A program made the translations under genes and the position numbers. Shown one piece after another: positions 1 to 5,788 of a DNA stretch of 9,313 nt. Position 1 is the first letter of the stretch. Every line of letters starts with the position of its first letter. The stretch spans positions 1 through 9,313 of the forward strand of contig DAOUSV010000048.1 in the NCBI GenBank assembly GCA_030627065.1, in the 5' to 3' direction. This stretch comes from Piscirickettsiaceae bacterium. GTDB lineage: Bacteria; Pseudomonadota; Gammaproteobacteria; Nitrosococcales; Methylophagaceae. The notes beneath the pieces were generated by a model. The model was not told the origin of the DNA. It made no database searches and saw nothing but the letters and a program-made list of their open reading frames with translations.

Positions 1-79
1 CAGTTTCCACAGTTTCCACAGTTTCCACAGTTTCCACAGTTTCCACAGTTTCCACAGTTTCCACAGTTTCCACAGTTTC
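1..79. repeat. 9-bp tandem repeat array, about 8.8 copies, inside the 3' end of coaX
   Basis: The plus strand shows eight perfect consecutive copies of CAGTTTCCA followed by seven further matching bases. The array then breaks at 80-81, where TT replaces CA. It reaches base 1, so its true length is unknown. Read on the minus strand in the coaX frame each unit encodes Val-Glu-Thr. Because the unit is 9 bp, gain or loss of copies would change tail length without shifting frame. The perfect identity of the copies points to recent slippage expansion. An array at the very edge of a sequence is also where short-read assemblies tend to break, so copy number should not be trusted. Confidence 0.95.
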
Positions 80-841
80 TTGCGAATCTTGAGGTCTACC
101 GCTACCTTGGCGAGCATAGTAGGCTAGGCCTTTCAATACGATGTCAGGGTAATGCGATATTTGTGTGGGTAATAGGGGGGTAATATTTTCAGCATCACCA
201 CCCGTAATAATAAAGCGGATACGATTATTAAATTGCTCTCTAAGGTCATCAATAAGCCGTTCTAGGCTGGCGCTAACCATATATAAAGTACCTGCTTGCA
301 CGGCGCTTTGTGTGTTGATAGCCAGTGTTTTAAAATTGCTATCTTCTATTGTGTCATTGATATCACTAGTTTTATCTAATAAGGCATCACGCATTAAAGA
401 TAAGCCAGGTAAGATCATGCCGCCTTGGTGTTGGCCATATTTGGTAACAATATCAATGGTAAGTGCAGTGCCACAATCAATAACACAGGTGGCTTGACGC
501 GCATGTTGTCTAGCAGCAATAAGTGATAACCAGCGATCAACACCTAATAATTCGGCTTGTTCATAGGAATTGGTAACACCGAAGCGTTTCTTCTCACTTT
601 TTACAAAGTTTGGCGTAATATCCCACTGTTTTTCTGTCCATTCAGTCAGTTGCGTGGCTATTTTATCACCGGCAACATTTGAAACATGGACTTCGGAAAT
701 ATCTTCTAGCGCTTTCCATTCACTTTTTAAAGAGGCTTTTATGCCTGTTTTTTTACGAGTGAAGCTGTGGCTTTCTAATGCGCCCACTTGAAGAATGGCC
801 CATTTAACCCGAGAGTTACCGATATCGACTAATAATTTCAT
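1..841 (-). CDS. coaX: Type III pantothenate kinase CoaX, 3' end beyond window, with a Val-Glu-Thr repeat tail
   Basis: CoaX phosphorylates pantothenate with ATP, the first step of coenzyme A synthesis, in the cytoplasm. The frame starts at ATG 841-839 and stays open to the left edge (280 codons visible). Recognisable ASKHA-type motifs are DIGNS at residues 6-10 (phosphate-binding), GVDRW at 100-104, DCGTALTID at 122-130 and a GG..LPG segment at 140-146. The normal C-terminus, ending near VLKGLAYYARQG at about residue 246, gives a usual family length of roughly 250. The frame does not stop there: from residue 255 it enters the tandem repeat and reads Glu-Thr-Val repeatedly to the edge. No stop is visible, so the end of the protein is unknown. 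The start overlaps the birA stop in ATGA, a sign of translational coupling in a birA-coaX operon. In related gammaproteobacteria a SPOR-domain gene or tRNAs often follow coaX; here that region is outside the window. Confidence 0.93.
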   Translation of the reverse strand, partial: MKLLVDIGNSRVKWAILQVGALESHSFTRKKTGIKASLKSEWKALEDISEVHVSNVAGDKIATQLTEWTEKQWDITPNFVKSEKKRFGVTNSYEQAELLGVDRWLSLIAARQHARQATCVIDCGTALTIDIVTKYGQHQGGMILPGLSLMRDALLDKTSDINDTIEDSNFKTLAINTQSAVQAGTLYMVSASLERLIDDLREQFNNRIRFIITGGDAENITPLLPTQISHYPDIVLKGLAYYARQGSGRPQDSQETVETVETVETVETVETVETVETVET

Positions 842-1641
842 GATGCAAACCTAATGCTAACGTGGCTATTTGATAATGTGTGTATTTCACCATCGTGTTG
901 ATAGCGCAGCTCACCTTGTTTGTTAATACCGCGGGCAATAGCGTCAAAGTGTTCATCACCATTAATAAGTGTGATTGCTTGATCGGCAAGTGCATCGTAA
1001 TCAGACCATTGCGGTATGAAGTTGTGTAATCCATTAATTTGGAATTGTTCTAGTGTTTCAATCATAGTTTGAATAATTTTTCCTGCCAGCTTATTCCTAC
1101 AGGGTACATCAGTACAAAGATGTTGAAGGCTGGTGGTTGCTTGTTGAATTTTGTTTTGAGTGGTAGTTGGAAGCTTAAAGTTAAGGCCAATGCCAATCAC
1201 GGTGTTTAATTGTTTACCGTAGCGTGATTCTACTAGAATTCCTGCTATCTTTTGTCTTTTATATAAAATATCATTTGGCCACTTTAATTGTAAGTTATTG
1301 ATTCCTCTTGACTTGAGCGCGTTTATAAGGCTGATTCCAATAGCAATACTGAGTCCGTTTGTATTGGTTTCTGCGGGAAAAGGCCAGAAGAGTGATAAGT
1401 AAAGGTTGCCTGCTGAGGGGGAATGCCAGAGATCTCCCCGTCGGCCCCGTCCTGCTGTTTGAGTTTCGCTAAGGCAGGCCGCGGGAGTGGATTTTCCATG
1501 GCTTAGTCGCTGCCAAAGCTCATCATTTGTTGATGCAACGGAATCATGAAGCAGAATTTCATTTAATTTAATCGCTACTTCAGGTGAAATGGCAGATTGA
1601 ATGGAGGTTTGCGAAAGGGCAATAAAGTCTGGTGAGGTCAA
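838..1641 (-). CDS. birA: Biotin--protein ligase BirA lacking the N-terminal DNA-binding domain
   Basis: This enzyme makes biotinyl-5'-AMP from biotin and ATP and transfers biotin to a lysine of the biotin carboxyl carrier protein of acetyl-CoA carboxylase. The 267-residue product has the ligase core: STN at 37-39, the biotin/ATP loop GRGRRG at 64-69, KWPND at 120-124, a lysine at 131 equivalent to E. coli Lys183, GILVE at 134-138, and a small C-terminal domain from about residue 225. By recalled comparison with E. coli BirA (321 residues), the homology begins just after the winged helix-turn-helix; that domain is absent, and only 50 bp separate this gene from the one upstream, so it cannot be encoded there. 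It is therefore a monofunctional (group I) ligase. The only plausible start is TTG 1641-1639; no ATG or GTG lies in frame before the catalytic loop and no Shine-Dalgarno is evident. The frame is open upstream to 1683, so the exact start is uncertain. Confidence 0.93.
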   Translation of the reverse strand: MTSPDFIALSQTSIQSAISPEVAIKLNEILLHDSVASTNDELWQRLSHGKSTPAACLSETQTAGRGRRGDLWHSPSAGNLYLSLFWPFPAETNTNGLSIAIGISLINALKSRGINNLQLKWPNDILYKRQKIAGILVESRYGKQLNTVIGIGLNFKLPTTTQNKIQQATTSLQHLCTDVPCRNKLAGKIIQTMIETLEQFQINGLHNFIPQWSDYDALADQAITLINGDEHFDAIARGINKQGELRYQHDGEIHTLSNSHVSIRFAS

Positions 1642-1691
1642 AATAGAAATACGATAATTGAAATAGAGGGTGTAGTTTAACAGTTAGTTAA

Positions 1692-2207
1692 TTATATTGT
1701 GATATCAACAATGTTGCCTGCAGACTCATTAGAAGAGAGAGTCGTATTGTTTTCAGGATTTGTTGAGTCTGATTGTTGTTGGCTGATTTCAGCGCGTGCT
1801 TCTATTGCCATTTGAGCCGCTTGAGCGGCAACGGCGCGATCTTGAAAAGAAGGTTGGGCTGGAGCAAGTGCTGCGCTACGAATTTGTTCCGCTTTGCGTA
1901 ATGTTACTTCGGGAGTATTTTCTTTGGATGCATCAATTCTAACATCACCACCAACAGCATATTGCACACCATCAGGACCACGTTGAAAGCTAAAATTAGC
2001 CCCTCCACGAACAATGCTACCACCTGCGGCAACATGAGCCGCTTCATGAGTTCGTACCGTGCGATCTCTTGCTTTTAACTCTTGTATTTGTTGATTATCT
2101 TGACGCGTTGATGCATTAGTAGTTGTCGCCTCTTCAGTTTTAGTAGCTGTTGCTGAAGAGCGTGTTATTGGGGGCGAAGCAATGGGTGCCGAGGCATCAA
2201 TGTTCAT
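1692..2207 (-). CDS. SprA-related putative metalloprotease (PF12118, CJM1_0395-type family)
   Basis: This 171-residue protein resembles the SprA-related family annotated as putative zinc metalloproteases. The visible support is a conserved central core: IQELKARDRTVRTHEAAH at 41-58, in which HEAAH (54-58) fits the HExxH zinc-protease pattern, followed by AAGG at 60-63, QRGPDG at 75-80 and YAVGGDVRID at 83-92. The family is known for this core flanked by low-complexity arms. Here residues 1-40 are rich in Ser, Thr and Ala, and 115-171 are rich in Ala, Gln, Asn and Ser; there is no signal peptide or membrane segment. The substrate is unknown and activity is inferred only from the motif. ATG 2207-2205 begins 3 nt after the stop of the upstream rod-like small gene, so the two are almost certainly cotranscribed and probably coupled. 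The Shine-Dalgarno is weak. Confidence 0.82.
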   Translation of the reverse strand: MNIDASAPIASPPITRSSATATKTEEATTTNASTRQDNQQIQELKARDRTVRTHEAAHVAAGGSIVRGGANFSFQRGPDGVQYAVGGDVRIDASKENTPEVTLRKAEQIRSAALAPAQPSFQDRAVAAQAAQMAIEARAEISQQQSDSTNPENNTTLSSNESAGNIVDITI

Positions 2208-2210
2208 AAC

Positions 2211-2441
2211 TTATACTTTAAGGTCCAATATAGAACCAAGCATGTCATTGCTAGTTTCAAGTACTTTTACAGATGCTTGTACTTGCTGTTTATTACTGAT
2301 CATATTCACTAAGGGAGTAGTGATATCGGAGCCTGACTCCATGGAATCTGCACTGGCAATGGTTGCCGCATTTTTATTGAGGCTTTGTAGTCCTGAACTT
2401 ATACCCGATAAGGCTGATTGATAGGCTGGAATCGTAGTCAT
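2211..2441 (-). CDS. Small flagellar rod/hook-like protein (N- and C-terminal rod motifs without a middle domain)
   Basis: The 76-residue product looks like the two ends of a flagellar axial protein joined together. Residues 8-32 (QSALSGISSGLQSLNKNAATIASAD) resemble the N-terminal rod helix of FlgB/FlgC/FlgG, which typically reads ALSG...L...A.NIANA. Residues 44-76, with LVNMISNKQQVQASVKVL (44-61) and TSNDMLGSILDLKV (63-76), resemble the C-terminal helix of FlgE/FlgG (VNMI..QR.YEAN.KVI.T.D.ML...L.I). The globular middle of real rod proteins is missing. No other flagellar gene is in the window. The start ATG 2441-2439 has a strong Shine-Dalgarno, AGGAGAG, on the complement of 2446-2452. It is followed after 3 nt by the putative metalloprotease gene. 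Small proteins annotated only as having a flagellar rod C-terminal domain are known in gammaproteobacteria; their function is not established. Resemblance is by eye, not by search. Confidence 0.75.
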   Translation of the reverse strand: MTTIPAYQSALSGISSGLQSLNKNAATIASADSMESGSDITTPLVNMISNKQQVQASVKVLETSNDMLGSILDLKV

Positions 2442-2445
2442 AATT

Positions 2446-2452
2446 CTCTCCT
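2446..2452 (-). promoter_or_regulatory. Strong Shine-Dalgarno of the rod-like small gene
   Basis: The minus strand reads AGGAGAG four bases before ATG 2441-2439. It is one of the best ribosome-binding sites in the window and supports this short frame as a real gene. The 55-bp gap to the DUF2069 gene upstream contains this site and AT-rich sequence but no convincing terminator or promoter. Confidence 0.8.
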
Positions 2453-2496
2453 GAAATTAAACATACTTACGAGTAAAAATAACAGGTTAATATGTT

Positions 2497-2856
2497 TTAT
2501 TTTGTGAGTTTTTTCTCACTTCTAGCATTTAAGCGAATAAATGTAATCGAGCTAGCAAAGACTAGAAAACTAAATAATACTTCTAAACTTGCATAAAAAG
2601 CAATACCTTGCGCGCTATAGACTTCTCCAACACCATGTGAAAAGTAGAAGAGCATTAAGAATGTTGTCCATGCATGAGTGTAAGGCTTGCCGTGTAAAAA
2701 ACCTTTTAATGGGAATAATAGTGGCACTAAAGCGATGATTAGCCATGCCGATGTTGGGTAATTGCTGCTGTGTTCACCTAAGGTGATCCAGCAAGTCAAT
2801 GTAATCATTAATGCAAAAAAGCTGAATAAAGCGAGATTTTTAAATAAAAGTGTCAT
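2497..2856 (-). CDS. DUF2069 family inner-membrane protein
   Basis: The 119-residue hydrophobic protein belongs by appearance to DUF2069 (PF09842), a family of unknown function. Four likely membrane segments are visible at about residues 7-26, 36-54, 61-79 and 86-108, with short polar loops and a basic C-terminus (RLNARSEKKLTK). Mid-protein features such as FPLKGFLHGKPYTHAW (48-63) and a later GVGEVY (75-80) match what I recall as conserved in the family. The start chosen is ATG 2856-2854, which overlaps the wrbA stop as ATGA. The frame is open 17 codons further upstream (to 2907), but that extension lies inside wrbA and gives an unlikely basic leader. In many gammaproteobacteria this gene directly follows wrbA, as here, but no function can be read from the sequence. 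Confidence 0.88.
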   Translation of the reverse strand: MTLLFKNLALFSFFALMITLTCWITLGEHSSNYPTSAWLIIALVPLLFPLKGFLHGKPYTHAWTTFLMLFYFSHGVGEVYSAQGIAFYASLEVLFSFLVFASSITFIRLNARSEKKLTK

Positions 2857-3446
2857 GTGTTTAATGCTCTTGCTGTTGTGGCGATTCGTTGGCCTAATGC
2901 GCGACATAATTGTGCTTCATTGTCACTTAAATGACGATCATTATTACTGCCTGCTAAATGACTAGCACCATAAGGTGTACCGCCATCAGTACTATTCATA
3001 AGATAAGGTTCACTATAAGGTAGGCCCATTATCAGCATGCCGTGATGCATTAATGGCAACATCATGGATAATAAAGTGGATTCTTGGCCGCCGTGCAAGC
3101 TACCTGTTGAGGTGAAAACGGCAGCTGGCTTGCCAATTAACGAACCAGATAGCCAAACATCACTGCTTTGATCGATAAAGTATTTTAGTGGTGCCGCCAT
3201 ATTGCCAAAACAAGTTGGGCTGCCCATAACGAGCCCCGAACATTGCTTTAAATCATCAGGTGTTGCATAAAGATGACCTTGTGCAGGAATATCATCTTCG
3301 ACAGCTTCACTTACAGCTGAAATGGCGGGCACTGTTCTTATCTTTGCTGAACAGCTATCAACATGCTCAATACCGCGTGCAATTTGTTCAGCCATATTTC
3401 GAACATGTCCGGATTGGCTGTAATATAAAACGAGAATATCAGTCAT
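2853..3446 (-). CDS. wrbA: NAD(P)H:quinone oxidoreductase, WrbA family flavodoxin-like protein
   Basis: WrbA proteins bind FMN and reduce quinones by two electrons, limiting semiquinone-driven oxidative stress in the cytoplasm. The 197-residue product has the flavodoxin fold signature: an initial beta strand ILVLYYS and the phosphate-binding loop YSQSGHVRNMA at residues 9-19, GSPTCFGNMAAPLK at 75-88 and the STGSLHGGQE loop at 113-122 typical of WrbA rather than of short flavodoxins. A later HGMLIMGLPYSE (135-146) also fits the family, and length is as usual (about 200). The start ATG 3446-3444 overlaps the arsC-like stop by one base (TAATG). The stop overlaps the DUF2069 start by four bases. 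It is the fourth gene of the lapA-lapB-arsC-wrbA-DUF2069 cluster. The physiological substrate is inferred from the family. Confidence 0.93.
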   Translation of the reverse strand: MTDILVLYYSQSGHVRNMAEQIARGIEHVDSCSAKIRTVPAISAVSEAVEDDIPAQGHLYATPDDLKQCSGLVMGSPTCFGNMAAPLKYFIDQSSDVWLSGSLIGKPAAVFTSTGSLHGGQESTLLSMMLPLMHHGMLIMGLPYSEPYLMNSTDGGTPYGASHLAGSNNDRHLSDNEAQLCRALGQRIATTARALNT

Positions 3447-3796
3447 TATAAAATTTCAAGTACAGATTCAGGAGGGCGACCTAACTTAGCTTTGCCATTT
3501 GTAATAACAATAGGGCGCTCAATAAGCTTTGGATTATCACACATGGATTGAATAAGGTGATCATCAGTTAGAGAGTCATCGGATAAGTTCAATTCTTTAT
3601 ACGCAGCCTCACCTTTACGTAATAATTGACGGGCGCTGATATCAAGTTGTTTAAGTATAAGACTCAATGCTTCCTGTGTTGGTGGTACTTTTAGATATTC
3701 AACAATTTCAGGTGTAATACCTTGTTCTTCAATCAGTGCCAGTGTTTGGCGAGATTTACTGCATCTTGGATTGTGATAAATACGAACATCACTCAT
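3446..3796 (-). CDS. yfgD: ArsC/Spx-family thiol reductase, YfgD type (annotated arsenate reductase, glutaredoxin-dependent)
   Basis: This 116-residue thioredoxin-fold protein belongs to the ArsC family. The single active-site cysteine is Cys12 in the motif HNPRCSKSR (8-16). Later conserved arginines are in LLRKGE (about 58-63), IERPIV and the C-terminal LGRPPE. From memory the sequence follows E. coli YfgD closely from end to end (KELNL, DNPKL, ERPIV, GRPPE.VLEIL), closer than to plasmid ArsC of arsenic operons. No arsR, arsB or acr3 gene is nearby, so arsenate detoxification is not supported by context; the native substrate is open. The start used is ATG 3796-3794, overlapping the lapB stop as ATGA and giving MSDVRIYHN. 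The same frame is open to 3886 but that extension lies within lapB and does not resemble the family. It is followed by wrbA with a 1-nt overlap. Confidence 0.9.
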   Translation of the reverse strand: MSDVRIYHNPRCSKSRQTLALIEEQGITPEIVEYLKVPPTQEALSLILKQLDISARQLLRKGEAAYKELNLSDDSLTDDHLIQSMCDNPKLIERPIVITNGKAKLGRPPESVLEIL

Positions 3797-4971
3797 TTTG
3801 AGTTTCCTAATAAAGTGTCTAATGAAGAAAGGTGGATTTCTGTGGGTCGAACAGTTGCCCATTTTTTGCAACCTGGACATTGCCAATGCATCGATTTTCC
3901 TGCAAAGCCACAGTGCGGACAGCTATAGAGATCACCGCGTTGCACTAAGGTTTGAGTAATGTTTTTAATCAGGGGCACTAGAATTGGATTTGATTGCTCA
4001 CCTAAAGAAATTAAACTATGTAAGCCTTCTACAGAAGGGTGCTTGTGTAACTCTTTATATAAATAATCCTGTGCAGCTTGGCTACCATTTTGTAGCTGAA
4101 TAACATGCGTTAGCATTAACCGTACACTGGTCATATTTGGGTATTTACTTAGAATCGATGTTAACCATGAATTAAAGGCTGCCAGGTTATTGGTGTGTTG
4201 ATAGCATTGGAGTAATTGCGGTAATGCTTCAGGTAGATAATGTATATTTTGTTGCTCGATGCGGCGCAATGAATTTAAGGCTTTTTTGAAATTGAGATTA
4301 CTAAGATGGTGTTTTGCACCTAATAAACTAGCTCGAATACAGTTGGGATCATAACTATTCGCTTGTTTAAGTAATGTAGTTACTTTATCAGGTGATGTAG
4401 TCAGTTGTTGGTCGGCAAGTTCACAGTAGAATTGAGCAATCATCTCACCGATATTTTCAGTGCTATTAGATTGAAACTTCTTCGCCATATCAATGGCTTT
4501 CTGCCAGTGTTTTTCTTGTTGATAGATGCGAATTAATTGCTTATAAGATTCAATCGGTGGCGTTGCTATTGTTAATAATTCAAGAAATAGGTGTTCAGCG
4601 CGATCAAGCACGCCCGCACTCATATAATCTAGGCCCAATTCAACCAATGCCTGATTTCGTTGGTCTGACGACAATGTTGGTCGAGCAATAAGGTTTTGGT
4701 GAATACGAATAGCTCGATCTGTTTCACCTCGACGACGAAATAAGTTTGCCAAGGCCATATGAGTTTCAACAGTTTCACTATTTACTTCTAATAAATGGAT
4801 AAAAACATCAATCGCTTTATCCGGCTGTTCATTAAGTAAATAATTTAGACCTTTAAAATAGTCAGGGTTAAAAGGTGAGTCATCCTTGGCAGAGTTTTTT
4901 CTATAATGTTTGCGCGCAACCATCCAGCCAGAAAATGCGGCAATAGGAAGCAGGAAAACTAACCATTCCAT
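3793..4971 (-). CDS. lapB: Lipopolysaccharide assembly protein B, TPR and rubredoxin-like protein (YciM)
   Basis: LapB is an inner-membrane adaptor that recruits the FtsH protease to LpxC, so setting the rate of lipid A synthesis, and it connects LPS synthesis with export. The 392-residue length matches E. coli LapB (389). An N-terminal membrane anchor is visible at residues 1-20 (MEWLVFLLPIAAFSGWMVAR), followed by NPDYFKGLNYLLNEQPDKAI (35-54), the characteristic first TPR, and a run of helical TPR pairs to about residue 330. The C-terminal zinc knuckle has CPHC (351-354) and CPGC (365-368), the four rubredoxin-type ligands. ATG 4971-4969 is 2 nt past the lapA stop, and the stop overlaps yfgD. 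The nearby rpoH gene encodes another FtsH substrate, but the two are in different transcription units. Confidence 0.95.
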   Translation of the reverse strand: MEWLVFLLPIAAFSGWMVARKHYRKNSAKDDSPFNPDYFKGLNYLLNEQPDKAIDVFIHLLEVNSETVETHMALANLFRRRGETDRAIRIHQNLIARPTLSSDQRNQALVELGLDYMSAGVLDRAEHLFLELLTIATPPIESYKQLIRIYQQEKHWQKAIDMAKKFQSNSTENIGEMIAQFYCELADQQLTTSPDKVTTLLKQANSYDPNCIRASLLGAKHHLSNLNFKKALNSLRRIEQQNIHYLPEALPQLLQCYQHTNNLAAFNSWLTSILSKYPNMTSVRLMLTHVIQLQNGSQAAQDYLYKELHKHPSVEGLHSLISLGEQSNPILVPLIKNITQTLVQRGDLYSCPHCGFAGKSMHWQCPGCKKWATVRPTEIHLSSLDTLLGNSK

Positions 4972-4973
4972 AT

Positions 4974-5267
4974 TTAATGAGAGTCTTTAATCGGTAAAAT
5001 TCGCAAACTATTCACTTCTTGTTCAGAAAGAGAGAGTTTTTTGTGCAAACGATTATTTTCATATCGTAAACGTAGAGTAGAAGTATAAATCGCGATAGCA
5101 CCTATAATAATGCCCGTGACCATCGATATAATAACCATTATAGATAGGGGAGTAGAGACTGAATCTACATAATAATTGATCACAACGGGATTAAGGTTGA
5201 TCGCTGAAAAGGCAGCGCCAATAGAGAAAATAATGACAAAAATAGCGATAATAATAGCGCGGCGCAT
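4974..5267 (-). CDS. lapA: Lipopolysaccharide assembly protein A (LapA, DUF1049)
   Basis: LapA is a small inner-membrane partner of LapB. The 97-residue product has two membrane helices, at about residues 4-23 and 41-63, with the polar NLNPVVINYY loop (25-34) between them that is typical of the DUF1049 family. A charged C-terminal tail from about 65 to 90 (LRLRYENNRLHKKLSLSE, 66-83) should form a cytoplasmic coiled coil. The start ATG 5267-5265 has an AAGGAA Shine-Dalgarno on the complement of 5275-5280, seven bases away. It is the first gene of the lapA-lapB-yfgD-wrbA-DUF2069 cluster. In Pseudomonas and many relatives lapA follows rpsA and ihfB; here it is instead divergent from fdxA, so the local order has been rearranged. 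Confidence 0.93.
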   Translation of the reverse strand: MRRAIIIAIFVIIFSIGAAFSAINLNPVVINYYVDSVSTPLSIMVIISMVTGIIIGAIAIYTSTLRLRYENNRLHKKLSLSEQEVNSLRILPIKDSH

Positions 5268-5294
5268 GATTTTATTCCTTAAAGTTTAAGTTCG

Positions 5295-5322
5295 ATCATA
5301 CCTTAAAATGGAACATTGCCCA
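5295..5322 (-). promoter_or_regulatory. Candidate sigma-70 promoter of the lapA operon
   Basis: On the minus strand a -10-like TATGAT (complement of 5295-5300, five of six matches) lies 16 bp from a -35-like TGGGCA (complement of 5317-5322, four of six). Transcription would begin near 5288, about 20 nt before the lapA start. The -35 element is weak, so the call rests mostly on the -10 and on the need for a promoter here. It shares the -35 region with the fdxA candidate on the other strand. Confidence 0.4.
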
Positions 5323-5346
5323 GATTAGTTAGAAATCATGTAAAAT
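5316..5346 (+). promoter_or_regulatory. Candidate promoter of fdxA
   Basis: A -10-like TAAAAT at 5341-5346 follows a -35-like TTGCCC at 5316-5321, with a rather long 19-bp spacer. The start would be near 5353, leaving about 30 nt of leader before fdxA. The spacing is not ideal and no activator site is recognisable, so this is tentative. Confidence 0.3.
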
Positions 5347-5384
5347 TGCGTAATTAAACATGTATTTAGTTATGGAGCGAATCA

Positions 5385-5708
5385 ATGACCTTTGTTGTCA
5401 CAGAAAACTGTATCAAATGTAAATATACCGATTGTGTGGATGTATGTCCTGTCGATTGTTTTCATGTCGGACCTAACTTTTTAGTTATTGATCCAGAAGA
5501 ATGTATTGATTGCACATTGTGTGAGCCAGAATGTCCTGCAGAAGCGATATTCTCAGAGGATGACTTGCCTGATAATCAAAGTGAATTCTTAAAAATAAAT
5601 GAAGAACTTTCTTTAGTTTGGCCTGTTATTTCAGAAAAAACTGAGCCGCCAGAAGATGCTGCAGATTGGGATGGAAAAACAGGAAAGATATCGTTATTAG
5701 AGCGTTAA
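5385..5708 (+). CDS. fdxA: Seven-iron ferredoxin FdxA, [3Fe-4S][4Fe-4S]
   Basis: A small cytoplasmic low-potential electron carrier. The 107-residue product follows Azotobacter vinelandii ferredoxin I (106 residues) over its whole length as I recall it, beginning FVVTENCIKCKYTDC and ending in ADWDGKTGK...LER. By that alignment Cys9, Cys17 and Cys50 ligate the 3Fe cluster and Cys21, Cys40, Cys43 and Cys46 the 4Fe cluster; Cys12 and Cys25 are the extra non-ligating cysteines typical of this type. The partner enzymes cannot be read from the window. A GGAG Shine-Dalgarno at 5374-5377 is seven bases before ATG 5385. It is the only plus-strand gene here, a single-gene unit divergent from lapA and convergent with rpoH, closed by the terminator at 5735-5760. 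Confidence 0.96.
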   Translation: MTFVVTENCIKCKYTDCVDVCPVDCFHVGPNFLVIDPEECIDCTLCEPECPAEAIFSEDDLPDNQSEFLKINEELSLVWPVISEKTEPPEDAADWDGKTGKISLLER

Positions 5709-5734
5709 GTCTTTAGCCTAGTACCGGATAAAAG

Positions 5735-5760
5735 AAAGCCCGCATTTAGCGGGCTTTTTT
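5735..5760. terminator. Bidirectional Rho-independent terminator between fdxA and rpoH
   Basis: A perfect 9-bp stem, AAAGCCCGC (5735-5743) and GCGGGCTTT (5749-5757), surrounds the loop ATTTA. On the plus strand it is followed by a T run and ends fdxA 27 nt after its stop. Read on the minus strand the same stem is followed by TTTCTTTT and lies about 29 nt after the rpoH stop, so it should serve both convergent genes. Confidence 0.93.
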
Positions 5761-5788
5761 ATGAATGATATATATTGAAGGTATAGAT

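Noticed and set aside
1..79. CRISPR array
   Set aside because: The 9-bp units abut directly with no spacers and keep a coding frame, so this is a simple tandem repeat.
165..791. Plus-strand open frames opposite coaX
   Set aside because: They are shadows of the continuous CoaX frame, which carries all expected kinase motifs.
2459..2497. Hairpin AAACATA...TATGTTT between the DUF2069 gene and the rod-like gene as a terminator
   Set aside because: Arms are 7 bp of A/T-rich sequence separated by about 25 bases, with no G/C stem and no clean T run.
2857..2907. Seventeen-codon N-terminal extension of the DUF2069 protein
   Set aside because: It overlaps wrbA coding sequence and adds a basic leader not expected in the family; ATG 2856 overlaps the wrbA stop.
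3797..3886. Thirty-codon N-terminal extension of the ArsC-like protein
   Set aside because: It lies inside lapB in another frame and is unlike any ArsC N-terminus; ATG 3796 gives the family start and an ATGA overlap.
5301..5312. Sigma-32 promoter before lapA (minus-strand TTCCATTT resembling CCCCAT-T)
   Set aside because: No CTTGAA-like -35 at proper distance; the partial -10 match is not enough.
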